Source of the DNA: Anaerosporobacter sp031551385
GTDB taxonomy: Bacteria > Bacillota > Clostridia > Lachnospirales > Lachnospiraceae
Assembly: GCF_031551385.1 (NCBI RefSeq)
Contig: NZ_JAVBNS010000045.1
Coordinates: forward strand, 19,402 to 83,401
Reading direction: 5' to 3'
Length of the DNA: 64,000 nucleotides
Part shown: one piece after another, positions 8,671 through 18,800 of the stretch
Numbering within the stretch: the stretch's first letter is position 1
Layout of the letters: every line of letters begins with the position of its first letter
Made by a program: the position numbers and the translations under genes
Notes under the pieces: generated by a model
What the model was told of the DNA's origin: nothing
The model's database searches: none
Seen by the model: only the letters and a program-made list of their open reading frames with translations

Positions 8671-10437
8671 TTATGCATTCGTTTCTATTAAATGATTGTA
8701 GAAATCGTCAATTGCATTTTTGTAATCTTTGAATTTATCTAATTCATTATTAGCAACATCGTATTTAATTGAAATGATACGTTCAAAGATATTGCTTTCT
8801 TTTAGTAAAGACATAGGCATATCCATTGCGATTAATTTCTTACATTGATCATATAGATACATAGTTGTTTCCATCATCTTTAACTGTTTCTCAAGTGGAA
8901 CATACGTATCAGAAGGATGGTAAGCATTCTGTTGAACGAATCCAAGACGAATTACCCTTGCAATTTCAAGAACAAGTTTTTGATCGTCGGGCAATACATC
9001 ACTACCAATTAATTTAACGATTTCATTCAATTGACTTTCTTGTGTTAGCAAAGAAATCAACTGATTACGTAAATCAATAAAGTTTGTGCCAACATTTTTC
9101 TCATACCAAGGTGTTAAATCAGATACGTATTCACTGTAACTAGTTAACCATTGAATTGCTGGGAAATGTCTCGCATAAGCAAGAGATTTATCAAGTGCCC
9201 AGAAACAACGGACGAAACGTTTTGTATTTTGTGTAACAGGTTCAGAAAAGTCACCACCTTGAGGTGATACAGCACCGATAATCGATACACTACCTTCTGT
9301 TCCATTTAAGTTACTCATAAATCCTGCACGTTCATAGAACGCAGAAAGTCTGGATGCTAAGTAAGCAGGGAAACCCTCTTCGGCAGGCATCTCTTCCAAA
9401 CGACCAGATAACTCACGAAGAGCCTCTGCCCAACGAGATGTAGAGTCAGCCATGATAGCAACATGGTATCCCATATCACGGTAATACTCAGCAAGAGTGA
9501 TACCGGTATAGATACTTGCTTCACGGGCAGCAACTGGCATGTTTGAAGTATTAGCAATCAATGTAGTACGATCAAGTAATGGATTACCTGATTTCGGGTC
9601 AACTAATTTTGAGAAATCTTCTAGAACTTCTGTCATTTCGTTTCCACGTTCACCACAGCCAATGTAAACAATAATGTCTGCATCAGACCATTTTGCTAAT
9701 TGATGCTGTGTCATTGTCTTACCTGTTCCGAATCCACCAGGGATAGCAGCAGTACCACCTTTGGCAATTGGGAATAATGTATCAAGAATTCTCTGACCAG
9801 TAATCAAAGGACGATCTGCAGCGTAACGTTTTGCAGTCGGTCTAGGAATACGAATTGGCCATTTTTGTGTTAATGTAAGTACTTGTTCTTCACCCTTATC
9901 GTTAAGAATGGTAACAAGTGGGTCGTTAATTGTATATTGTCCATCTGGTGAAACTTTGATAACTGTACCACGTACAGTTGGTGGAACCATGGATTTATGT
10001 ACAATTGCACGTGTTTCACGTGTTTCTGCAATAATAGTACCTCCATAGATTTTATCACCTTCAGAGACCGTAACATGTACGTCCCATAATCTTTGTGTAT
10101 CTAAAGAATCAACATTTACACCTCTTGATATAAATGCGCCGGATTCTTTTGCAATTTCTTTTAGTGGTCTTTCAATACCGTCAAAGATATTTCCAATAAT
10201 GCCAGGTGCTAGTGTTACAGATATGGCATTTCCTGTAGCTGTAACTTCTTCTCCTGGTTTAAGTCCTGTTGTTTCTTCGAATACTTGAATGGTAGTTGTG
10301 TCCTTGGTTAAAGCAATAACTTCACCAACGAGTTTCTCTTTACCAACAAGAACCATTTCAGACATTTTGAATCCTAGATTACCTTTTAAGTAAACGATAG
10401 GACCGTTTATTCCGTATATATTACCTGTCAAGTTCAT
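8671..10437 (-). CDS. ntpA: V/A-type ATPase subunit A (catalytic)
   Basis: This 588-residue catalytic subunit has the P-loop GGFGTGKT at residues 234-241 and a V-type non-homologous insertion in the N-terminal half (about 110-190). It also has GCGERGNEMTEVLEDF, which carries the catalytic Glu, and the PAEEGFPAYLASRL and FYERAG motifs. It hydrolyses or makes ATP while turning the central stalk D-F. AGGAGG lies ten bases before the ATG. It sits between subunits E and B. Confidence 0.97.
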   Translation of the reverse strand: MNLTGNIYGINGPIVYLKGNLGFKMSEMVLVGKEKLVGEVIALTKDTTTIQVFEETTGLKPGEEVTATGNAISVTLAPGIIGNIFDGIERPLKEIAKESGAFISRGVNVDSLDTQRLWDVHVTVSEGDKIYGGTIIAETRETRAIVHKSMVPPTVRGTVIKVSPDGQYTINDPLVTILNDKGEEQVLTLTQKWPIRIPRPTAKRYAADRPLITGQRILDTLFPIAKGGTAAIPGGFGTGKTMTQHQLAKWSDADIIVYIGCGERGNEMTEVLEDFSKLVDPKSGNPLLDRTTLIANTSNMPVAAREASIYTGITLAEYYRDMGYHVAIMADSTSRWAEALRELSGRLEEMPAEEGFPAYLASRLSAFYERAGFMSNLNGTEGSVSIIGAVSPQGGDFSEPVTQNTKRFVRCFWALDKSLAYARHFPAIQWLTSYSEYVSDLTPWYEKNVGTNFIDLRNQLISLLTQESQLNEIVKLIGSDVLPDDQKLVLEIARVIRLGFVQQNAYHPSDTYVPLEKQLKMMETTMYLYDQCKKLIAMDMPMSLLKESNIFERIISIKYDVANNELDKFKDYKNAIDDFYNHLIETNA

Positions 10438-10487
10438 ATTGGAGCAACCTCCTACTTTCTAAATTAAAAATAACTAATGTTGATTAA

Positions 10488-11054
10488 TTATAATTTGAAA
10501 TTTGCTTTTTCTTCCTCAAGCTTAGACATAAATGAATTATCAATTAGGATATGCCTTTCTGGAATTACACATCGAATACCACCAAAGAAATCAATATTGC
10601 TTATTGTTGTCTCTACATGAGTAGCAGCTTCTAAAGCAGTCTTTAAATGAGTATCTGTTGGATTGATGTATATGATAAGCTCATTATCTTTGGCGAAAGC
10701 AATCGCTTCGTTGATTTTTGTTATCAGGAAGGATTGATATTCAGGTGTTTGCATGTAAGCAGATAATTTGTTTTTTACATCAGCAAAAAGACCATCGACT
10801 TTTTCTCTTGTCTTTTCACTTACGGTACGTTTGATATTAAGTGCTTCATTGGATAGATTTTTATTTTTCTCACGTACTAAGTTTCCGGATTCTGTACGAA
10901 GTTTTTGCTCTGCTTGCTTTTTAAGATCTTCCTTCTTCTCAGCAATCATTTCTTTTAAACTATTTTCGTAAGATTCTAGGATATTAGAACTTTGTATTGT
11001 TGCATCATTAATTGCACTTTGATAAAAATAATCAAGTTTTTCATCTAATGTCAT
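10488..11054 (-). CDS. ntpE: V/A-type ATPase subunit E (peripheral stalk)
   Basis: This 188-residue protein has a long charged N-terminal helix (about residues 1-105, many Lys and Glu) that would pair with the small H/G subunit as the peripheral stalk. A C-terminal globular head contains ERHILIDNSFMSKLEEE. The length and layout fit NtpE/AtpE. It follows subunit F in the operon. Confidence 0.88.
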   Translation of the reverse strand: MTLDEKLDYFYQSAINDATIQSSNILESYENSLKEMIAEKKEDLKKQAEQKLRTESGNLVREKNKNLSNEALNIKRTVSEKTREKVDGLFADVKNKLSAYMQTPEYQSFLITKINEAIAFAKDNELIIYINPTDTHLKTALEAATHVETTISNIDFFGGIRCVIPERHILIDNSFMSKLEEEKANFKL

Positions 11055-11136
11055 AAGGCAATCCTGCTCCTTTCGTCACTATCTGCATAGCATATGTAAT
11101 TTTATAGCTATGTGCGAATACCGCGTAGATAAGTAA

Positions 11137-11445
11137 TTAGAGTTTTAAACCAATTGCTTCATTTACATAGTCAGTAATAAAGTTAGGTTTTCTTCCTGTA
11201 CCGTGGCGGTCTGGAATTTCTATAATTAAAGGTAAACGACGATTTAATTTTACATCATCTACGATTTCAGGAAATTCGCGACTAAATTTCTCTGTTATTA
11301 AAATAATGCCTATTGTTTTGTCAGCTATTGCTTTATCGAGTTGCTGTTTTAGATGTTTTTTTGAATGGATTACAACACCTTCAACGCCCGCAAGTCTCAT
11401 ACCTGTATAGGTATCTATGTTATCGCTAATTAAATACATACGCAT
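11137..11445 (-). CDS. ntpG: V/A-type ATPase subunit F (central stalk)
   Basis: This 102-residue protein has the Rossmann-like start MRMYLISDNIDTYTGMRLAGVEGVV and the motif GIILITEKFSREFPE that define V-type subunit F. It attaches to subunit D and modulates rotation. AAAGGAG lies about 12 bases before the ATG. Between it and the upstream proteolipid gene lies a triple tandem repeat (separate entry). Confidence 0.93.
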   Translation of the reverse strand: MRMYLISDNIDTYTGMRLAGVEGVVIHSKKHLKQQLDKAIADKTIGIILITEKFSREFPEIVDDVKLNRRLPLIIEIPDRHGTGRKPNFITDYVNEAIGLKL

Positions 11446-11478
11446 TAATAATCGCGCTCCTTTCCAAAGTTTTGTTCT

Positions 11479-11555
11479 TCTTGTTACTATTGTACAAATG
11501 TTACCTATAGTACCAAATGTTACCTATGATACCAAATGTTACCTATGGTAACATT
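11479..11555 (-). repeat. Three tandem ~19-base repeats with a hairpin just after ntpK
   Basis: On the plus strand the unit ACCAAATGTTACCTATGRT occurs about three times in a row (roughly 11493-11549, the outermost copy slightly diverged). The copy at the end of ntpK also belongs to a perfect inverted repeat, AATGTTACC (11535-11543) / GGTAACATT (11547-11555), with a 3-base loop that includes the ntpK stop region. There is no T tract, so it is not an obvious intrinsic terminator. Its place directly behind the high-copy proteolipid gene suggests an mRNA-stability or attenuation role; that is inference. Confidence 0.7.
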
Positions 11556-11965
11556 GTGAATGAAAGAACAAGTCCGTATAAAGCAATACCTTCTGCTAAG
11601 GCAACAAAGATTAATGCTTTACCCATGATACTTGAATCTTCACTCATAGCTCCAAGAGCGGCACTAGCAGCAGATGCTACGGCAATACCACCACCGATAC
11701 AAGAAAAACCAGTAGAAAGAGCAGCAGCGATGTATCTCCAGCCATCAGTAGAAGAAGCAGCAGCAACTTCTGTTGCAGCAGATGCATTGCCAGAGAACAT
11801 AAGAATGTTAGCTAAAACTAAAGTTCCAAAGAAGAAGAATGCGTTAAAACCAAGAGCAGCTTTAAATCCGCCTTTTTTCTTTTTACTTAATAGGAATGCG
11901 CCAAAAGGAACAAAAATACTTAAAATTAATGCAGCTACAAAAATATATCTTGTTGTTAAATTCAT
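11543..11965 (-). CDS. ntpK: V/A-type ATPase subunit K (membrane rotor proteolipid)
   Basis: This 140-residue hydrophobic protein has four predicted membrane helices, a duplicated hairpin of the K/c type. Only the second hairpin has an ion-binding acid: Glu125 in VALAEGIALYGLVLSF. The first hairpin has none, as in other 16-kDa bacterial proteolipids. The residue after Glu125 is Gly rather than Ser/Thr, and no Gln stands in the Na+-ligand position of helix 3, so proton coupling is somewhat more likely than Na+ coupling; this is inference. The ring contains many copies of this protein. Confidence 0.94.
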   Translation of the reverse strand: MNLTTRYIFVAALILSIFVPFGAFLLSKKKKGGFKAALGFNAFFFFGTLVLANILMFSGNASAATEVAAASSTDGWRYIAAALSTGFSCIGGGIAVASAASAALGAMSEDSSIMGKALIFVALAEGIALYGLVLSFTMLP

Positions 11966-12028
11966 AATGAATTCCTCCTAAATATAAATATGTTTTAGTT
12001 AGTAACTATTTAATAATTTATCGTTTCG

Positions 12029-13948
12029 TTACTTATTGTTTTTATATGGTTTAAATTCTTTACCAGTTCCGCGGTAAAAACGGCTAAACATTTCATAATA
12101 TTCAAGACGTAGTACTTGAATACCAACAATTAATCCTTCCATTCCTGCAACAATGATATTACCAATAATCATAATTGGAATATTACCAATGCCATGTTCA
12201 GCACCTGCAAACATAAGCACAACGCCCATCATAGCGGCATGGCTTAAAGCAAATGCGCCAACACGTAGAAACGAAATAGTATTACTTGCATAGCTTAACA
12301 GTACTTCTAAAAGCTCGAATATCGAGGTTACTACAAACATCCCTTTTCCTTCAGGGAATAAGTTGCTTTTCTTTTTAATCTTTCTCTCAATTGGTTCTTT
12401 GAAGAAAATTAAAAGGAGTGGTACACCAAACATAATCGCTAAAATTATTGTTCCTGGTAAAGCATGACCTGTAAAGATTAATGCAACACAAGCAATAATG
12501 CTGCCATAGAATACTAGACCAGCTACACCATTGGTATCAAAGAATAACCTTGCATAATCTTTGGCTTTTATTGAGTTTATGATATTAAGAATCATAGCAA
12601 CAATAATTAAAAATGCACCAAAGACAATAGCAGTAATTAAAATGGACATAATATTATCCATAGGTCTCATCCATACATGTGGAATGAAGTCTTCGTAACC
12701 AAATATACTTCCATACATAAAACCAAATATAACAGAGAAGATACCAGCAAGTGATATAATAGCACCAAGGTTCATCTTCTTATATTTGTAGAACAATGCG
12801 CCACCAATTACGAGACATAGACCTTGACCTACATCACCAAACATTACACCAAATATAAGTGAGTACGTAATCGCTACGAATAGCGTAGGGTCCAGTTCGT
12901 TATAGGCAGGAACACCATACATACGAATAAACATTTCAAATGGCTTAAAAATCTTTGGATTTTTAAGCTTTGTAGGTGGTTTCGTGCTAACGTCTGGCTG
13001 AACATCTTCTGAGATACAATACACATTTGAATCGGTTTCTATTTCTTTAATAAATGCATTGGCATCAGATAATGTCATCCAACCACAAAGAATGTAGAAT
13101 ACTAGATTGTCATGAGTTGCATCAACGTTTCTTTCTTTTGTACAGGCAGCAACTTTTCTAATATTATGAGTCTGTGATAATATTTGTAGCGTTTGATGCG
13201 CCAATAAAAGTTCAGGTCCAACAGATTCTAGTTTCTTTTTGATTTCAGCAGATAACTGTTTGATTTGCGCTGTTGTTTCATCTATTTTGCGTAAAATTGT
13301 GTCATGTGCTTGTTCTGGTGTGCCTTCATATTCATTCGGTATGAATATTCGTTCGAAATGTAGAGAAGAGTAGATGGCATCTATCTTTACACTGGATGTG
13401 GCAGGTACAAAGTAGATTCCCCATACATAATCTTCATCGCTGTCGCATTCATAAAAAACAGTATTTAGATTCTCATAAACGTATTTTGAAAATTTAGTAT
13501 AAAATTCGTGTGAAATTCGTCCGAAACGGAATTTTATAAACTTGAACTCCATTATCTTTTTAAGGTCATAATTAAGCATTTTGAAAGGCTCAATTGTATG
13601 AAGGAGTTCTTTATAATGAGTTTTTTTCTCTTTTAGTTTAGCTTTTTGTGCATTTAAATCTTCTAGCATGGAAAAAGCATTTATAATTACATCTGCAGCC
13701 TCGGATGGTGTCATAGAATTATGCGAAGCAGAGCAATCACTATCTAGTTTGTTTACAAGTTCCTCAGATTTTGTCATTAAATCGCGATACGGATTCATTT
13801 CAACAAAAGGTTTTAAATCCTGAACAGTACTTAGTTCGGATAATGCATTCTCCAAGTGCATTTCATATTTGGAAAGATACGTATTTGCTACACGATCAAT
13901 GTCACTTTTGGGACCTGTAATACTTAAAAATTTCATTTTTTCAATCAC
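12029..13948 (-). CDS. ntpI: V/A-type ATPase subunit I (membrane stator, a-type)
   Basis: This 639-residue subunit has a soluble N-terminal half (about 1-340) with coiled-coil arms that hold the peripheral stalks, then about seven membrane helices starting near LFVAITYSLIFGVMFGDVGQG. The conserved half-channel arginines are visible as Arg562 in SFLRVGAFALSH and Arg614 in QVLRLEYYEMF. I chose a GTG at 13948, with GGAGG eight bases upstream. It lies between subunits C and K and carries the ion path facing the K ring. Confidence 0.95.
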   Translation of the reverse strand: MIEKMKFLSITGPKSDIDRVANTYLSKYEMHLENALSELSTVQDLKPFVEMNPYRDLMTKSEELVNKLDSDCSASHNSMTPSEAADVIINAFSMLEDLNAQKAKLKEKKTHYKELLHTIEPFKMLNYDLKKIMEFKFIKFRFGRISHEFYTKFSKYVYENLNTVFYECDSDEDYVWGIYFVPATSSVKIDAIYSSLHFERIFIPNEYEGTPEQAHDTILRKIDETTAQIKQLSAEIKKKLESVGPELLLAHQTLQILSQTHNIRKVAACTKERNVDATHDNLVFYILCGWMTLSDANAFIKEIETDSNVYCISEDVQPDVSTKPPTKLKNPKIFKPFEMFIRMYGVPAYNELDPTLFVAITYSLIFGVMFGDVGQGLCLVIGGALFYKYKKMNLGAIISLAGIFSVIFGFMYGSIFGYEDFIPHVWMRPMDNIMSILITAIVFGAFLIIVAMILNIINSIKAKDYARLFFDTNGVAGLVFYGSIIACVALIFTGHALPGTIILAIMFGVPLLLIFFKEPIERKIKKKSNLFPEGKGMFVVTSIFELLEVLLSYASNTISFLRVGAFALSHAAMMGVVLMFAGAEHGIGNIPIMIIGNIIVAGMEGLIVGIQVLRLEYYEMFSRFYRGTGKEFKPYKNNK

Positions 13949-13967
13949 CGTCTACACCTCCAATCTC

Positions 13968-15002
13968 TTATTGTATATAACTAAGTGTCTCGTTTGGCTG
14001 TAACTTATAACGAATACACTCTAGAACAGTAGTAAGGTTATCTATCTCAATTTCTTTAAGATAAAGGAATTGCTGCACAGGCGCCATAGAGTTCGGATAC
14101 TTCTGTTTGTTTGAATTGTAGATCTTAGTTAATAACGATCGATACAAATTCTCAAATGATGTAATTCCTGTAGTCCCATATACTCTTACATAGTAATTTG
14201 TGTTTAGTAACGTGATGAAATCTTCTACAGAGCCACTTTCAATTAGGGTAGTAATCTCTTTTTTCTTGAGTTTATATGATATTGGTATAATGTAGGAATA
14301 AATTTTAGATGAATCAATATCATAATATTTTTTTGAACGGTAAATCCACATAATATTAAGTAAATCTACAGTTTTCCCTAGTATTTCTGTGTAAGCTTTG
14401 TTACTGTCGCCTTTTAGATATTTGTCTTTTAATTTCCATACTTTTTTAAAATAATAAATATCTAGTTGCATTTCGTAGTCGAATACGGTCGGGTTATGTG
14501 AATTTTGAACAGCATTCAGTATAGGATAATATTCCGTTGTCTTTAGAAGATTAATGAATTCATCCATTGTTTTCGCTGATGTTAGTTGTTCAATATTGAC
14601 CTTTAATCGCTTACTGAAAAATGCATCGAAGTTTGTGCTTTTGTATTCATATTCATCGTTAAAAACATGTTGCAGACAATGTTTAATAATATTTGTTTCA
14701 AAGCGAAAGGAAAGGAAAATAAGAGCTTTTCGTTGCTCTTGGTTACAAAAACGATAGATTCGTCCATAACTGTCATACAAAGAATTGATTATTAATTGTT
14801 CAATCTGTCCTCTATGAAGACTCCCTTCATCAAATCCAGAAAATAAAGATTCATAAGAAGGATTTGCTTTTAAATAATTAATAAATTCTGGTATGTTCTC
14901 AAAGTTTGAGATTTTTACATAATCTTCGTTTTTTAATAAGTTACTTTCCATTGCCTTAACTTTGGCAGTGATGCCACTGTAAGATAGTAAATTATTCGCC
15001 AT
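13968..15002 (-). CDS. ntpC: V/A-type ATPase subunit C (rotor coupling, d-like)
   Basis: This 344-residue soluble subunit is of the vacuolar d/archaeal C family, which joins the central stalk to the K ring. The start is MANNLLSYSGITAKVKAMES and the C-terminus has FLYLKEIEIDNLTTVLECIRY, a typical family end. Length is normal. It starts four bases after the H/G subunit stop, using a GGGGCGTGA ribosome binding site inside that gene's end, which suggests translational coupling. Confidence 0.9.
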   Translation of the reverse strand: MANNLLSYSGITAKVKAMESNLLKNEDYVKISNFENIPEFINYLKANPSYESLFSGFDEGSLHRGQIEQLIINSLYDSYGRIYRFCNQEQRKALIFLSFRFETNIIKHCLQHVFNDEYEYKSTNFDAFFSKRLKVNIEQLTSAKTMDEFINLLKTTEYYPILNAVQNSHNPTVFDYEMQLDIYYFKKVWKLKDKYLKGDSNKAYTEILGKTVDLLNIMWIYRSKKYYDIDSSKIYSYIIPISYKLKKKEITTLIESGSVEDFITLLNTNYYVRVYGTTGITSFENLYRSLLTKIYNSNKQKYPNSMAPVQQFLYLKEIEIDNLTTVLECIRYKLQPNETLSYIQ

Positions 15003-15006
15003 TTAA

Positions 15007-15318
15007 TCACGCCCCAATTATGTTTTGAAAAACACGTTCTACGAAAGCGTCATGATTCATGGTAAAAGTTGTTTCCAGGTTTTCTAGCTGCTTTGCGCAA
15101 TCGTCAATGAGGGCTTTTCGCTCTAATTCAAGTTCTTTGTCTGCTTCGTCTTGCAAGACTTGAATTTGTTTGTTTGTTTCTTCTGTTAAAGAATTTTCGA
15201 ATAAAGACAGTTCTTGTTCAATTTCTCTACGTTTCGCATTTTTCTGCTCATCGGTTCGAGAAACAATACGATTTGCCTTTTCCTCGATATCATACAAAAG
15301 ATTAAGCACTTTCTCCAT
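15007..15318 (-). CDS. ntpF: V/A-type ATPase subunit H/G (peripheral stalk)
   Basis: This 103-residue, almost fully helical, highly charged protein (Glu, Lys and Gln rich) is the first gene of the operon. Size, position and coiled-coil nature fit the small peripheral-stalk partner of subunit E (called F, G or H in different species). AGGAGG lies seven bases before the ATG. Confidence 0.82.
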   Translation of the reverse strand: MEKVLNLLYDIEEKANRIVSRTDEQKNAKRREIEQELSLFENSLTEETNKQIQVLQDEADKELELERKALIDDCAKQLENLETTFTMNHDAFVERVFQNIIGA

Positions 15319-15789
15319 ATGGATTCCTCCTGTCCCATATTATTTGTAGCAATGTTTTGAAATATAACCGCAAGAGAATATTTCTTTGATAAAAAGTATG
15401 CAGTTAAAAAATAATTGAATACAAATCACTCTATCATAATACTCCTTTTTTTAAAAAATGCTATAGTAAAAAGAGAGAAAAAAGCAAAAAATTAACGTAT
15501 ATATTGTTTATTATTATGCAAAGATAAGAAAAAATACATCGACTAAATATTCTATAAATTTGCAAGTGCTTTTCTATAGGAAAAAAGGACCAGAGGTGCT
15601 ATAAAAACGCTAAGAAATGATAAAAAGACTTTACATTTAATACAAAGTATTGACTAAAAAAATCGCAATGAATAATTATTCGATACGGTTAAATAAATAA
15701 ACATATGAGGTGGAAATTATTTCGTTGAATAAACAAATCGTGTTTGTTTTTGATAATGCATAATTTCCAAAGTTTTTTGATGAAATATC
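15319..15789. other. Long intergenic region between the V-ATPase and XrtG operons
   Basis: This divergent, very AT-rich gap has no open frame, tRNA or strong hairpin that I can see. It must hold the promoter of the minus-strand V-ATPase operon, but no convincing -35/-10 pair stands out on that strand. The plus-strand promoter is given separately. Confidence 0.5.
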
Positions 15790-15817
15790 TTGTACTTGGC
15801 AGATTATATGATATACT
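15790..15817 (+). promoter_or_regulatory. SigA-type promoter of the XrtG locus
   Basis: TTGTAC (15790-15795) and TATACT (15812-15817) are separated by 16 bases, about 56 bases before the start codon at 15874. Confidence 0.5.
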
Positions 15818-15873
15818 TTAGGCATAAATGATTCTATTTAATAAAGGTGTATAAATAATATGAGGAGTTGGTT

Positions 15874-18800
15874 ATGGGGTTTGAGGGCTACAAATTAGGT
15901 TTTTCATTTCATGCAGTACATTCTGATATTAAAGGCGATGACAAAGGGGAGCATAGTCATACATTTTTAATTACATTATATTTTCAAAATATAAATAAAG
16001 AGTTAGATTTATTTAATAACTTGGAAGAGCAGATCAACTTATGGTTAGAACCTTATCAGAATAAGAACTTGAATAATACAGAATTATTTGAAAATTCACC
16101 TACTACAGTAGAGGTGATAGCAAAAAATTTCTTTCAGGAATTAAAACAGAAAGAGAAACAATGGGGAGTTCATTTGGTGCGACTTGATATACAAGATAAA
16201 TTATCAAGAACGTATTCCGTATCAGACGTATTATTAGATAGTAACGTAAATGAAATTGCTGTAGTTCCTAATGACTTTAGAGAAGAGCTAGAATATGAAA
16301 AGGAAAAAGCAATTGATAGGGAAGAAATAAAAAAGGAAGAGATACAAGAGGAAAGAATAGAAAACAATGAGGTAGAATCAGAACTTGAAGAGTTACTGCA
16401 AGAGATTGCGGTAACAGAAGAGACGGACGAAGAGAATTCTATGGAGGTTATAATAGCTGAGGAAACTGTGGGACTAGGGGTAGCCCCAGTAGAGATAACT
16501 ATTAAAAAATCCAAAAGGAGTGCTAGTAGGTCAAAACATAAAGCTAGAATCGTATTTACACTGAAGATTATTGCATCTCTAAGTGTATTCCTAACATTTT
16601 TTATAGGAATTATGTACTTTATACGAGTAGGTGGAAACTACCCACAAGGGTCAGATACATTATGTCATCTATATCGTTCTGATTTATTGATTGATTATAT
16701 TAAAAAGGGAAATCTATATCCTTTATACGATCATATGTGGTATAACGGCGTAGAAATTATGCGTTATTGGGCACCATTACCGCTATATATATTAGCAGGA
16801 ATCCAAGGGGCAATTAGAGGAACGTCTTCGGATGCCTATGTAGTTTTTTGTGGTTTGATTTATCTTGTTGGTGCAATTGGTTGGTTAATTCATGGCATTC
16901 GTTTCAAGCGAATTGGACTAGCAGTGTTCCTTGGAACAGCGTGGTTCTTCTTTCCAGAGAATATGCGTCTTCTTATATTAGACGGAAATTTACCACGTGT
17001 TATTATTAATACCGCATTACCATTCTTTTTAATATCATTATGGAAATTTATCGAGGAAGAGAAGAAGAGTTCCATGATTTTTATTATACTCTATACTTCC
17101 TTTATGGGACTCTGCCATATTGGAATTACATTTATGGTAGTTGCGTGTGTATTGATTTATGTTGGGCTTTATGCAGCAGCAAGTAAGAAAAAACATATCG
17201 TGTGGCAAGTTGCGCTTGGTATGGTATTAGGAATATGTATTATTGGTATCTGGATGATTCCATCACTAAAGGGTGGAGCGGCAAGTCGTGGTGAGAGTGG
17301 AAACCAAGTTATGGTTCTGTTCTTTGAGAGTGCATTTGTTGCGTTAAATCCTGTCGATCGTTTTAATGGAGATTTATCGGTCTTTTATTATGGGCTTTCT
17401 ATATTTTTTATTTCTCTTTTTGGAACATTGTTTGGAACGAAAAAGACGCTTCCAGGATTTCTAAGTACATTGGTTATCTTTCTTTGTACAACGAAATCGG
17501 TTTACCAATTATTCGTGCATCTTCCATTCAGTCAGTTTTTATGGATGATTCGTTTTGTTCCAATATCCTTTGCATTCTTTGTGTTTGCCATGTTTTTGTG
17601 GAAAGAGTTAAAGAAAGGGATTATGGTGCTTTTGTGTCTGCTACTTCTCATAGACTGCTATTCTTCCATACCTTATGTGTATGTTGAACCAGAAGGGCGT
17701 ATTAGTGATGAGCAGACTATAAAATACAATCTAGGGGAATCCCTTTTAATAAACGAAGCAAAAGAGATTACAAAGCAACGAATGGCAATTATGGAGCTAA
17801 GTACGTTTGGTGCGTATGCGCCATATTATGTATCAGGGATAGGAACGAAACGTGCCTATACATTCGGTGCTGGCTGGGAAGGGGCTCAGACAGCAGGCAA
17901 CATTGTATTATTAAATACTGCACTAGAGACTGGACGATATGTCTATATGTTTGATCGATGTATTGAGTTGGGAACGGACACGGTATTATGTCCGATTCAC
18001 TGTTTAAAAGAGAAAGAACAGGATATTGAGAAAGTAATACAGGCGGGTGAAAGATTAGGTTATGAGTTAATTGACCAGAATAGCTCTTCTTTATTATTCC
18101 AATTGGAACTTGATGAGAAGATAGAAAACTTTGGTACGATTACAGTTTATGAGAATATTGCAATTGGAGTAGCTGCAAAGGAAATTGCACTGCTATATCC
18201 GGTGTTTGAAGAGGGCAGCAGTTCGAATCTTGATGACTATTCTGTTGAAGAGTTGATGCGATATAAGAAGATTTATCTTTCTGATTTTACGTATACAGAT
18301 AAAGAGAAAACTGAGGCGAAATTAACACAAGTAGCAGAGAATGGGACAAAGATTATTATTGATATGAATCGTATTCCCGTGAATAAGAAAACAAACTGCT
18401 ATGAAATGTTTGGAGTAAACGCACAAAGCATAACATTTACACAAGAGTTTCCGACGTTGAAATATATGGAAGAAGATTATATGGCAAGCAGTTTTAATGA
18501 GGATTTAAGTCAATGGAACACTGTTTATCTAACAGGGTTATCAACAGTTGATGGATATACCTATATGAACAATAAGAAGTTGCCGTTTGTCGGTTCGGCA
18601 GAGAATGAAAATATCGTGTTTTTAGGATTTAATATTGTATATCATACGCAAATCACTTCTGATATTGTTACAGAGTTGCTACTATTCCAGATATTTATGG
18701 AGTATGGCAAGGGTGTGCCTCAAAGAGAGATTGTTCCGATTAAAGTCTCATATGGTGAGAATGTGATTACAATTGAGTCGGATAAAAATGGAGTAAATAC

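Noticed and set aside
11517..11981. 154-residue open frame antisense to ntpK
   Set aside because: It is the shadow of the proteolipid gene, with Ala/Pro/Lys-rich composition, no ribosome binding site and no family pattern.
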